A DNA stretch of 64,000 bases from JAEUIG01 sp046349775 (GTDB lineage: Bacteria > Planctomycetota > Planctomycetia > Planctomycetales > Planctomycetaceae), in NCBI GenBank assembly GCA_046349775.1, contig JAXMBS010000007.1:39140-103139 (forward strand), read 5' to 3'. Made by a program: the position numbers and the translations under genes. Position 1 is the stretch's first letter. Each line of letters opens with the position of its first letter. This document shows, piece by piece, positions 1-8,582 of the stretch. Below the pieces are notes generated by a model. It saw nothing but the letters and a program-made list of their open reading frames with translations. It did no database searches and was not told the DNA's origin.

Positions 1-107
1 AAAGTCGGCCGCTCCCGGATGCCGATCACAGAATTGGCGACCGTGTCCTCATGGCCCCCCTCCGTTTTGGCCTCAGGTCGCCGCTGTTCCCCCCTCCGGA
101 GCAAATC

Positions 108-614
108 ATGCGTTTTTCCGCCACCATTCTGATCGTGGCATGCTGCGCTACGTCGCTCGTCGGATGCCACGGCGGGCACCGGCGAGATTCCTGCCTGTTC
201 GGCCGCCACCACCACCGCCACCGCGATGCGTGCGTTGATCAGCACGAGTGGGACGACGACGACGACGGCGACTATCACCACGGCGGCTGTGATTGCTGCG
301 GTGGCGGCGGTCACATGCCGGATTACGGCATGCCGATGCAGTCGATGGATTCCGGTTGCGGATGCGGCGGGTCGATGCCCTCGTATGGCGGGATGCCGAT
401 GAGCTTCCCGCAGCAGAGCAGTTGCGGTTGCAGCGGCGGCGGGATGAGCATGCCGTCGTATCCCACATTCGACCAGCCGGTCATGATGGGTTCGCCGACC
501 CCCACGCCGGCCAACCAGACTCCGCCACCGGCCCCCGGGGCGGAATCCTACTACTCGCCGAAGGGGTTGACCCCCATGCCGGATCAGGCGTCGGTCGCAC
601 AGCCGGCGTTCTGA
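108..614 (+). CDS. His/Cys/Gly-rich predicted lipoprotein
   Basis: Probably a secreted, membrane-anchored lipoprotein of unknown function. The ATG at 108 is preferred over an in-frame ATG at 51 because it opens directly on a hydrophobic signal peptide ending in a lipobox (LVGC, Cys20). The mature part is very unusual in composition: a His-rich stretch, an Asp run (WDDDDDGD), and then several Cys-Gly clusters (CDCCGGGG, CGCGG, CGCSGGG) alternating with repeated Met-Pro-x-Tyr-Gly motifs, ending in a Pro-rich tail. Such a mix of His, Asp and paired Cys suggests metal binding, but this is inference. I recognise no catalytic domain. Confidence 0.7.
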   Translation: MRFSATILIVACCATSLVGCHGGHRRDSCLFGRHHHRHRDACVDQHEWDDDDDGDYHHGGCDCCGGGGHMPDYGMPMQSMDSGCGCGGSMPSYGGMPMSFPQQSSCGCSGGGMSMPSYPTFDQPVMMGSPTPTPANQTPPPAPGAESYYSPKGLTPMPDQASVAQPAF

Positions 615-860
615 AGAAACGGCAGCCAGCATATTCGAACAGCCCGGTTGGCCAACTCGTCATCGGCACTCGATGACGGATTGACCAGCCGGGCTGCTGA
701 CTGCGCGCACCGCGATCCTGCGGTGAGCCACGCCGGCGGTTCAGCTTGTTGGAGTTCCGCCTTCAGACGGCCGCGACGCAACCTGAGTCGCCCGCTCAGT
801 GACTTTGCCAGCCAGCCGCCAGAGCCGATACACTCGCCGCCGCCCTCACGGCGACGACGC

Positions 861-2444
861 ATGCAAATTCGGCCCGCTGTTCTCATCGCATTCCTGTCCT
901 GGGCCTGGCTCAGCGCCGCGATTCGCGCCGCCGAGCCTGTTGCCGCCGATGTCGTCCTGGCCAACGGGCTGATTCTCAACGGGGGCGGCGGACCTGCCGT
1001 CGCCGGTTCCGTCGCGATCAAGGGGGACACGATCGTTGCCGTCGGGCAGTTCGAGACGAGCGGCACGCCGTACCGGATCGACTGCACGGGCCTCGTGATC
1101 GCGCCCGGGTTCATCGACCTGCACAACCATAGCGACGAACAGATCGTTGATCCCAAGTATCGGCTCAACGCGAACTTCCTCACGCAGGGCTGCACGACGG
1201 TCGTCACCGGCAACTGCGGCTTCGGCCCGGTGGACGTCGCCGACTACTACGCCAAGATCGATCAGCTTGGCGCCGGAACCAATATCGCGCATCTGTTGGC
1301 GCACGGTTCACTGCGTGGGAAGGTGGTTGGCGTCGACGACCGCAGGGCGACGGCGGACGAACTCGCCGAAATGCGCCGGCTCGCCGGCGTCGCCATGCAG
1401 GACGGCGCCTGGGGAATGTCCTCCGGGCTGATCTACGTCCCTGGCGCGTACGCCGACACGGACGAGCTGGTCGCGATCTCTGAGGTCATCGCCGAGCATG
1501 GCGGCATCTACGCCAGCCACGTCCGCGACGAGGGGCTGCAACTCCTGATCTCGGTCAATGAATTGCTGGAAATCGGCCGTCGCGCAAAGCTGCCGGTGCA
1601 CCTGTCGCACTTCAAGGCCTCCGGTCGCGACGCCTGGGGACTCGCCCGCCAGGCCGTCGCAGTGATCGAACAGGCCCGCGCCTCCGGCCAGGTCGTCACG
1701 GCCGATCAATACCCCTACGTCGCCTCGAGCACGTCGCTCGAAGCCACGTTGCTCCCGGCCTGGGCCCGTGCGGGAGGCCGGGAGAAACTGCTCGAGCGCC
1801 TGGCCGACGCCGAGTTCGGACCCCGCATCCGTACCGAAATCACCGACGCCCTCGCCCGCAAAGAGGACGGTCGCGCCATCCGGATCGCCCGTTACGCTCC
1901 TCGTCCGGACTACATCGGCCGCGACCTCGTCCAATTGGCCGAAGCCGAGAGCCTCTCAACACTCGATCTCGTCCTCGAGATCATCAACGGGGGCGGTGCG
2001 GCCGTCGTCCACTTCAGCATGGACGAAGGCGAGGTTCGCGAACTGATGCAGCTCCCGTGGGTCGCGACCGCGTCCGATGGCCGCGCCGAACTTCCCAGCG
2101 CCGACAAACCGCATCCACGGACGTACGGCACGTTTCCACGGAAAATCGGTTTCTACTCCATTCACGAACACGTCCTCCCGCTGGAGCAGGCGGTCCGCAG
2201 CGCCACGGGGCTGGCGGCCGACATCATCGGCCTTCGTGATCGTGGCTATCTTCGCACCGGTCAGGCGGCGGATATCGTGGTGTTCCACCCTGAGACATTT
2301 CGCGACACCGCGACATTCGACGATCCGCACCAGTACGCCGCCGGCGTCGAGTACCTGTTTGTCAATGGCACGCTGGCAATGGCCCGCGGTCACGTCACGG
2401 GCGCACTGGCGGGCAAGCCGCTGCGCAAGCCGAAGAAGGGTTGA
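861..2444 (+). CDS. D-aminoacylase / N-acyl-D-amino-acid deacylase family amidohydrolase
   Basis: A secreted metal-dependent amidohydrolase, likely cleaving an N-acyl or amide bond. The start at 861 gives a clean signal peptide (about residues 1-24, ending IRAAEP); an upstream in-frame ATG at 648 adds only unconserved residues. After the N-terminal beta-sandwich strand comes the metal motif LHNHSDE (His88, His90), then the family's TGNCGFGP cysteine, ASHVRDEG, HLSHFKASG and the aspartate in TASDGRAE, and finally the C-terminal beta-sandwich with ADIVVFHPETF. About 527 residues, a normal family length. The D-amino-acid specificity is a family-level guess. The stop codon lies inside a heptad repeat. 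Confidence 0.85.
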   Translation: MQIRPAVLIAFLSWAWLSAAIRAAEPVAADVVLANGLILNGGGGPAVAGSVAIKGDTIVAVGQFETSGTPYRIDCTGLVIAPGFIDLHNHSDEQIVDPKYRLNANFLTQGCTTVVTGNCGFGPVDVADYYAKIDQLGAGTNIAHLLAHGSLRGKVVGVDDRRATADELAEMRRLAGVAMQDGAWGMSSGLIYVPGAYADTDELVAISEVIAEHGGIYASHVRDEGLQLLISVNELLEIGRRAKLPVHLSHFKASGRDAWGLARQAVAVIEQARASGQVVTADQYPYVASSTSLEATLLPAWARAGGREKLLERLADAEFGPRIRTEITDALARKEDGRAIRIARYAPRPDYIGRDLVQLAEAESLSTLDLVLEIINGGGAAVVHFSMDEGEVRELMQLPWVATASDGRAELPSADKPHPRTYGTFPRKIGFYSIHEHVLPLEQAVRSATGLAADIIGLRDRGYLRTGQAADIVVFHPETFRDTATFDDPHQYAAGVEYLFVNGTLAMARGHVTGALAGKPLRKPKKG

Positions 2445-2478
2445 TGGTTGGACGGAGGGTTGATGGTTGATGGTTTGT
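2439..2478. repeat. Period-7 degenerate tandem repeat at a stop codon
   Basis: About five copies of a GGTTGAT-like heptad. The TGA at 2442-2444 that ends the aminoacylase gene is part of the first unit, and the likely ATG of the next gene (2463) lies inside a later one. One of a family of such tracts in this window. Confidence 0.7.
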
Positions 2479-3458
2479 TGAACGGGAAACACGACGTCGT
2501 TGATGCGTGGCGCGGCCTTCACGAAAGGAAGGGCGTGGCTGCGCCGTTCAGCCGCGATCCGCACGGGAGCACGGGCCGCCGACCGCGGCTCCTCGTCAGC
2601 GTGCGCAACGCCGACGAGGCGATCGCCGCACTGGCCGGCGGCGCCGACATCATCGACGTGAAGGAACCGCGGCGCGGTCCGCTCGGCATGGCTGATGCAA
2701 ACATCGTCGCTGACATCGTCGCATGTGCTGGCGACCGGGCACCGGTCAGCGCCGCTTTGGGAGAAGTCCGGGACTGGGTCACGCCAAGCGGTGATCTGGG
2801 TGCCGCTGGCGCTGGTAATGCACATCCCGTAACAGGTGCCACTGGCTCTGCCAGTGCCGTTCCCCCAACATCCGCGACCGGCTTCGCCAGTGCGATTCCC
2901 GTGCTGCCTTCGCATCTCGCGCTTGCCAAACTCGGTCTTGCCGGCTGCGCTCGCCATGCCGACTGGGTCACCGACTGGCTCGCCGTTCGAACCGCCTTTG
3001 AACACGCCGCCGGCCGTCCCCTTTCATGGGTCGCCGTCGCTTATGGGGATGCGCAAATCGCCGATGCGCCTCCTGTGAACGACGTCATCTTCGCCGCTGC
3101 GAGGACGGGGTGTCGCGGTGTCCTGATCGACACGTATAACAAGTCCGGCGGTTCGATCCTCGAACTCTTTGCGGCACGTGACCTGCGCGCGTTCGCCGCA
3201 CTGGCCCGCGCTGGCGACCTGTTCTTGGCGATCGCCGGCAGGCTGCACCCCACCGATCTTCGCCGCCGCAGTCTGCGAGTCGCGGACATCATTGGCGTTC
3301 GGTCCGCCGCCTGTACCCACGGCGACCGCCTGCAACCGATTGCCGCGGCCCAAGTTGCCCGACTCCAGCGGGAACTGCGGGTCCACGCGCGCCGCCGCAC
3401 TCGGCACCAGAAGCGGCTTCAACGCCGGGAGGGCGAGGCTCCTGCCGAGCCGGTGTGA
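2463..3458 (+). CDS. mfnB: (5-formylfuran-3-yl)methyl phosphate synthase (MfnB family)
   Basis: By family, this TIM-barrel enzyme makes the furan phosphate precursor of methanofuran from two glyceraldehyde-3-phosphate molecules, for tetrahydromethanopterin-linked C1 metabolism. Recognisable are LLVSVR near the start of the barrel, IDVKEPRRGPLG with one active lysine, and LIDTYNKSGGS with the DTxxK lysine. The start is uncertain: ATG 2463 adds about 40 unconserved residues before the barrel. Two interspersed repeats sit inside the reading frame: an Ala/Ser/Thr-rich insertion around 2835-2894 and a C-terminal extension (REGEAPAEPV) encoded by the 3426-3453 element. No other C1 genes are adjacent. 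Confidence 0.8.
   Translation: MVDGLLNGKHDVVDAWRGLHERKGVAAPFSRDPHGSTGRRPRLLVSVRNADEAIAALAGGADIIDVKEPRRGPLGMADANIVADIVACAGDRAPVSAALGEVRDWVTPSGDLGAAGAGNAHPVTGATGSASAVPPTSATGFASAIPVLPSHLALAKLGLAGCARHADWVTDWLAVRTAFEHAAGRPLSWVAVAYGDAQIADAPPVNDVIFAAARTGCRGVLIDTYNKSGGSILELFAARDLRAFAALARAGDLFLAIAGRLHPTDLRRRSLRVADIIGVRSAACTHGDRLQPIAAAQVARLQRELRVHARRRTRHQKRLQRREGEAPAEPV
2835..2894. repeat. Bipartite palindromic element, copy 1 (inside mfnB)
   Basis: Two consecutive small hairpins: 2835-2857, core CACTGGCTCTGCCAGTG, and 2874-2894, core CCGGCTTCGCCAG. The first is found exactly, in inverse orientation, at 3699-3721, and a variant of the second at 3650-3671. This copy is in frame within mfnB and is translated. 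Confidence 0.75.
3426..3453. repeat. 28-bp interspersed repeat, copy 1 (end of mfnB)
   Basis: The 28 bp are identical to the reverse complement of 21992-22019. The repeat contains GGCGAGGCTCCTGCC and can form a short stem. Here it is translated as the last residues of MfnB, REGEAPAEP, just before the stop codon. Confidence 0.8.
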
Positions 3459-3546
3459 TCGGAAGGCCCGTTATTCATCGCAGCTCCGCAGCAGCGTCGC
3501 ACCACTGCTGTGGACAATTCGAGGAAGGCCAAACACGTTCAAAACA

Positions 3547-3620
3547 GGACAGAAAAATGATGGGGCAGAAAAATCGTCGCATTGACTTTGGCGATTTTTC
3601 TGTCCTCAATTCTTCTGTCC
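3547..3620. repeat. Long imperfect inverted repeat with GGACAGAAAAAT arms
   Basis: Each arm of about 31 bp contains two near-copies of a CAGAAAAAT word. The arms are imperfect reverse complements separated by about 11 bp, so RNA from either strand could form a long hairpin. It lies between mfnB and the downstream convergent gene. Confidence 0.7.
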
Positions 3621-3649
3621 ATTCTTTGCGAATCGAGGGAAATCGGAGC

Positions 3650-3721
3650 GGTCACCGGCTTCGCCAATTCGCTTCCGATAGGACCATCGATGTGGGTCGC
3701 ACTGGCAGAGCCAGTGGCACC
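3650..3721. repeat. Bipartite palindromic element, copy 2 (intergenic)
   Basis: Inverted copy of the element at 2835-2894. The 23-bp hairpin at 3699-3721 is an exact reverse complement of copy 1. The second hairpin (3650-3671) matches copy 1 around CCGGCTTCGCCA. The spacer between hairpins differs in length and sequence. Confidence 0.75.
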
Positions 3722-3730
3722 CAATCGCTT

Positions 3731-3752
3731 GGCCCTTGACCCTCAGCCCTGG
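3731..3752. repeat. Period-7 repeat abutting a stop codon
   Basis: Three TGACCCT / CAGCCCT-type heptads immediately after the stop codon (3753-3755) of the minus-strand gene that follows. The same words recur at 43357-43391 and 58899-58919. Confidence 0.65.
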
Positions 3753-4079
3753 TCACCGCAGCACGAAACTCAGCATGGCGCCCAGCAGCGCCAGCGCCAC
3801 GCCGGCGACCAGCATATACAGGCGTTGCTGCAGCCGCTCGATCGCTGTCTGGTCCGCGCGGCGATCGCGGTGCGCGACGCGCTGCCGCTCTTCGAGGATC
3901 GCCACCTGCTGCACCAGGCCCGGCTTGCCGTTGCCGCGGACCGTTTCAGTGAGTTGCTCGATCTCGACCCGCAGAGGGCGTAACTCATCGGCCGCAAATT
4001 GAGCGAACTCCGCCCGCATTGCGGAGACGAGCAAGTCCAGCTGCTGCGGTTCGGGCATCCCTGGCGACGGCGGCGCCAT
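3753..4079 (-). CDS. Small coiled-coil protein with one C-terminal membrane helix
   Basis: A 108-residue protein I do not recognise by name. Residues about 15-80 are charged and heptad-like (LRVEIEQLTETV, LEERQRVAHRDRRADQTAIERLQQ), predicting a coiled coil. Residues about 88-106 form a hydrophobic helix (LVAGVALALLGAMLSFVL) that reaches the C-terminus, so the protein is probably tail-anchored with its coiled coil in the cytoplasm. It lies just downstream of the kinase gene on the same strand and may be co-transcribed with it. Confidence 0.6.
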   Translation of the reverse strand: MAPPSPGMPEPQQLDLLVSAMRAEFAQFAADELRPLRVEIEQLTETVRGNGKPGLVQQVAILEERQRVAHRDRRADQTAIERLQQRLYMLVAGVALALLGAMLSFVLR

Positions 4080-4180
4080 CCGGCTTCCTCATGAAACCTG
4101 TTTGACGACATTGACCGTGTGCTCGCCCGATCGCTCACGGTTGCGCGACCACCGTCCTCCGCGTCATTTCGACTCGTCGG

Positions 4181-5799
4181 TCAGTGGACCATGGACAATG
4201 GACCAGGGACATCTGATCGCGCATGGCCTGGCGCCGCATCAGTCCCAAGGACCACCTGCGTTCCCGCCACAAGGTCGTGCAGCGTCCGCCGATCCCGGCG
4301 AAACAGCCCGCAGAGGGCGTCGGCAGCGACGGTTGCCAGTGTCGCGACACCCGCCAGCCTGGCCAACAGAGGCCACCCGGCGGCGTCACAGAACGTGTGC
4401 AGCGCAAATGCCAGATCGGCAACATGGCGAGGAGGCTGCGGAGAGCCAGCCGACCCGCTTTCGGAGGCAGGCCGTGGACGTCCACAATTCGAATTTGCAG
4501 AAGTTCCTTGCCGGGCGACATCCGCCACAGCGACTGGAGGTACATCACGACCGCCGGCGCCGCGAATCCACTCAAGGACGCCGCAACCGCCAGCGCGGGA
4601 TGCTGTGCCAGGTACGCACCGACGGCGCCGCCGGCGAACAGTCCAATGATGAACCGCTGCATCGCCGAGACCAGCGTGACGTCGACGATCCAGGCGATCG
4701 TCCGCACCAGCCTTCCGGCCTGAGGTCGCGAGATCGGCCGCAGTGCGTGCAGTTCATCAAGCAGCAGATCGTACGTCCAGAAGCGGTCGCTCGGCTCTTT
4801 CGCCAGCAACCGTTCCAGCAGTGCGCGCCAGTCTTCCGGCACGTGCTCCGGCCAGCGCTCGGGATACTCCACTCGCCCCGAACAGTGAGCGCGAATCCGC
4901 GCATTCGCATGGTCGCCCACGAATGTGTACGGCAACCGGCCGAACGTCATCTCGAACAGCATCACTCCCAGGGCGTACATGTCGCTGCGGATGTCGGTCG
5001 GTTGACCGCGGCATGCCTCCGGCGACAGGTAATTGGGGGTTCCCGCGATGCGGTCGTGATTCTGGGTCAGTTGCGACAGCCGCTGCGCCAATCCGAAGTC
5101 GGACAACTTGACCGTCATACCGTCCGACAGCAGGATGTTGCCCGGCTTGATGTCGCCGTGCACGATGTCAAACAGCGCCGCGGACTGCAGCGCCGCCACG
5201 GTCTGCAGGGCAATTTCGATGATTTCCGCAAAGGGCAGGGGGCCTTCGCGCAAGCGGTCGGCCAGTGTCAAACCGTGCACCAGTTCCATCGCCAGAAACG
5301 GCTGCTGCTCGCTCCGCGACACGTAGTAAATGTGCACGACGTTGGGATGATTGACGCGTGCCTGGGCGCGGGCTTCCTGGAGCAGTCGCGCGACCCGATG
5401 CCCCTCGTCATCCGCCTGCGGGTCGTCGATGACCTTGAGCGCGACGTACCGCTGCAGCGATTCGTCCATCGCGCGGTACACCGCCCCCATGCCGCCGAGG
5501 CCGATCCGGCTCATGATCCGGAAGTGTCCCAGGCGTTGACCGATCAAGGCGTCCGGCGCCAGGGGGTCGCGCTTGCGAATCGGCGACTCCGTTATCGCGC
5601 CCGGACGCACCACGGCGCGGGGGGCGTCGACGGCCGGCGGATCCTCGTGCAGCACGATGCCACCGCATAGATTGCATTCGCCGGTGACCAGGTCGACGCG
5701 GGCGCGCCCTTCCTCGCACGAGCAAGGGGTGCTGAAGTCGATGATTTCCGTGCGATCGGCTGGCATTTGTGCCAGCATACGACCAAGATTTGAGGCCAT
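4181..5799 (-). CDS. Hanks-type Ser/Thr protein kinase with C-terminal RDD-like membrane domain (frameshifted tail)
   Basis: An N-terminal Cys pair motif (C26xC28 and C42xxC45) resembles a small zinc ribbon. The kinase domain then shows GLGGMGAVY (100-108), Lys122, HGDIKPGN (Asp216, Asn221), DFG (234-236) and SPE (259-261). The usual Arg of HRD is Gly, so it is a non-RD kinase. The C-terminal region has membrane segments and SPGKELLQIRIVDVHG, typical of RDD domains. Around 4415-4425 conservation jumps to another frame (DLAFALHTF, then RTLHDLVAGTQVVLG), so one indel separates the two halves. The nominal frame runs on to 4135; the repaired frame stops at 4181, inside a heptad repeat. Confidence 0.8.
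4184..4211. repeat. Period-7 repeat at the kinase stop codon
   Basis: Four heptads of the ATGGACC type. Together with the flanking stop at 4181-4183 they encode the last residues of the repaired kinase frame. The ATGGACC word recurs at 43336. Confidence 0.65.
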
Positions 5800-5841
5800 C
5801 CGGCCACGCGCCGGCCGCCATTCCGGTCCTGTCGACCCCGG

Positions 5842-7374
5842 ATGCTGACTCTAACGGCCTTCACCAACGTGCCGGATGTAACGCCCGCCGCCGCCCGGTG
5901 GCTTCGAGTCGCCGCTCTGCTGCTGGGGCTCTCCCTGGGGGGGGCGGCATGCGTCGCTGCACAGTTGGGCGCCGCAGGACACTCTCCCGGCGCGGTCGCC
6001 GCAGCCGCGATCGCGGCACTCGCCGCCCTGCCTGCCCTCGGCCTTGTCCTCGGCCCCACCCATTGGCAAGCGCCGCTCTGGAACGTGTGGCACGCCTCAA
6101 AGAATCGGCTGCAAGGCGCGCCCGTGGCAATTCCCCGTGAGATCGCTGCGGCCCTGATGGCAGTCGGCGGAGTCGCGTACCTGATACTTGTCGCGCGGTT
6201 ACTCTCGATTTCTCAGAATCCGTGGGACGATGACCAGGGAGCGTTCTTGCTCACGGCACAAGAGATCCACGATCACGGCGGCCTCCCCTGGCTGTGGCGC
6301 GCGCTCTGGTCCGGCGAGTTTGCAGAAGCGAACCGGCACCCGCTGTACCTCGGCTTGCTCGCGCTGTGCCCCAGCGTCCGCGGCGGCCAGTGGCTCAGCG
6401 TCCTTCTCGGTGTTGCGACTTTCGTCGTCCTCGTCGGGGCGACGGCCCGCCGGTTTGATCGTTACACCGCCGGGCTGTTCAGCGTGTTGCTGGGGACGAA
6501 CGCTGCATTCTGCCTGTATTCGACCCGGATTGTCTGCGAGATCCTGCTGGTGTTGCTGTGCGGCCTGGCCTGGCTGATGCACACGCCTTCGCCTCGACGT
6601 CCTGACGACTCGGTGATTTCACCGGCGCGCTGCTCGGCCGGGGGCGCGTTGCTCGGCCTCGCCTGGCTGACCAAGGGGACCGGCCTGGTCCTGTTCGTTG
6701 CGTATGGCGCTTGGCTCATGCTCACGGCATTTCGCGCGCGACGCTCCATCGGCGCCATGCTGCCGCCGCTCGCTTGCGCTCTCGCGGCGTTTGTGATTGT
6801 CAGTCTGCCTTTGCTCGTCCGCAACACGATCCGTTTCGGTAACCCGGTGCACAATCTGAACTCGCTGCTGCTGTTTGCGGACCACTATGACGACCTGGCT
6901 GGCATGGTTGATCGGCACTGGACGACGGGGCAGGCCGCCCGCGCCTGGTGGGTGACTCATTCGGCTTACGACGCTGTTCGCCGTGAAGCCACAGGTCTGA
7001 TCTGGGAGGCCTACATCATCCTGCGCAGCTTCGGACCAGCCCCGCTCGATGACGCGCGACTGCTGTTCGGGTTGCCGCTGGCGGTGTTTGCAATCGGACT
7101 CCTCGTCGCCCGACCGACGGCGGCCGGTGGCCTGCTGGTCGTGTGGGGCGCCGCCTCGTGGCTGATGTTCGCCTGGTACGTTCCCATTGCCGCGGGTGAG
7201 CGGTTTATTCTGCCGCTGCTCGGACCAGCGCTCATTCTCGCAGCAGCGGCCGTCGTGCGCGCGTTTCAGGGCCGACGCGCACCCCAGGCGGCGCTTGCGG
7301 CCGGCATCGTCTGGAGCGTTTTCTGGGTGGTCGCCGCCTGGTTCTCGGCAGGATTCGGCGAGGGGGGCGGTTGA
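5842..7374 (+). CDS. Polytopic membrane glycosyltransferase-like protein (GT39/ArnT type)
   Basis: A protein of about 510 residues with roughly ten hydrophobic segments. It fits the GT-C fold of lipid-linked-sugar-dependent transferases. The first extracytoplasmic loop carries an acidic motif (NPWDDDQGAF, about residue 127) and then EANRHPLYLGLLA, the arrangement seen in PMT/ArnT relatives where loop acids are catalytic. It probably transfers a sugar from polyprenyl phosphate to an envelope glycolipid or protein; donor and acceptor cannot be told. It is divergent from the kinase gene, 42 bp away, so the two may share a control region. Confidence 0.65.
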   Translation: MLTLTAFTNVPDVTPAAARWLRVAALLLGLSLGGAACVAAQLGAAGHSPGAVAAAAIAALAALPALGLVLGPTHWQAPLWNVWHASKNRLQGAPVAIPREIAAALMAVGGVAYLILVARLLSISQNPWDDDQGAFLLTAQEIHDHGGLPWLWRALWSGEFAEANRHPLYLGLLALCPSVRGGQWLSVLLGVATFVVLVGATARRFDRYTAGLFSVLLGTNAAFCLYSTRIVCEILLVLLCGLAWLMHTPSPRRPDDSVISPARCSAGGALLGLAWLTKGTGLVLFVAYGAWLMLTAFRARRSIGAMLPPLACALAAFVIVSLPLLVRNTIRFGNPVHNLNSLLLFADHYDDLAGMVDRHWTTGQAARAWWVTHSAYDAVRREATGLIWEAYIILRSFGPAPLDDARLLFGLPLAVFAIGLLVARPTAAGGLLVVWGAASWLMFAWYVPIAAGERFILPLLGPALILAAAAVVRAFQGRRAPQAALAAGIVWSVFWVVAAWFSAGFGEGGG

Positions 7375-7682
7375 TGTTACACTTACCGTTGCGCAATTCC
7401 TCGGCGGGCCGTTGAGTTTTGGGCCGGAGTCGCGTTCTTTACGAACAGGGGGATTGTGCGGGCGCCAGACACCGAGTCGCCCTGTCGCGGTCGCTGGAAC
7501 CCGAGAGACCCCGATGGCACACTGCCGATGGTTCCGATTAGAGTGATTAGGGACATCGGCAGCCCCGCGGCAATTCGGGAACAGCAACTTGACCCTCGCA
7601 ATTGGCCTGCTCTAGACTCTTGCCGGTCCTAGAATTGCGCCGTTTGCAGCATTGCGGGCCGCGGGAGGGGGGGAATCGGTCG
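7375..7682. other. Intergenic stretch with a promoter-like sequence
   Basis: About 300 bp without a supported gene. It contains a promoter-like pair, listed separately, and a strong purine-rich ribosome binding site just before 7683. No repeats were recognised. Confidence 0.4.
7589..7617 (+). promoter_or_regulatory. Possible sigma-70-type promoter for the phosphoesterase gene
   Basis: TTGACC at 7589-7594, a 17-bp spacer, and CTAGAC at 7612-7617. The -35 is good and the -10 weak. Similar TTGACC-N17 pairs precede genes at 54326 and 58267. Confidence 0.35.
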
Positions 7683-8426
<744 letters not shown>

Positions 8427-8582
8427 CCGTCGGAATTTGTGGTGCGCGCCGGACTCGCCATGATCCCCGTTCGCGGGAAGCCGTTGTGTCGGCGCGGCAT
8501 TCCCGCCACAATCCCCGCGGCGGACATCCCCGCCCGGAACTTGAAAGGACGCCGCCCGTAGACCCACGGGCCGGGAGCCAAC

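Noticed and set aside
3582..3983. Plus-strand coding frame across the repeat-rich gap after mfnB
   Set aside because: It is made of two interspersed repeats and then runs antisense through the coiled-coil gene.
4102..5670. Long plus-strand open frame opposite the kinase gene
   Set aside because: The minus strand carries all kinase motifs; the plus frame is compositionally a shadow.
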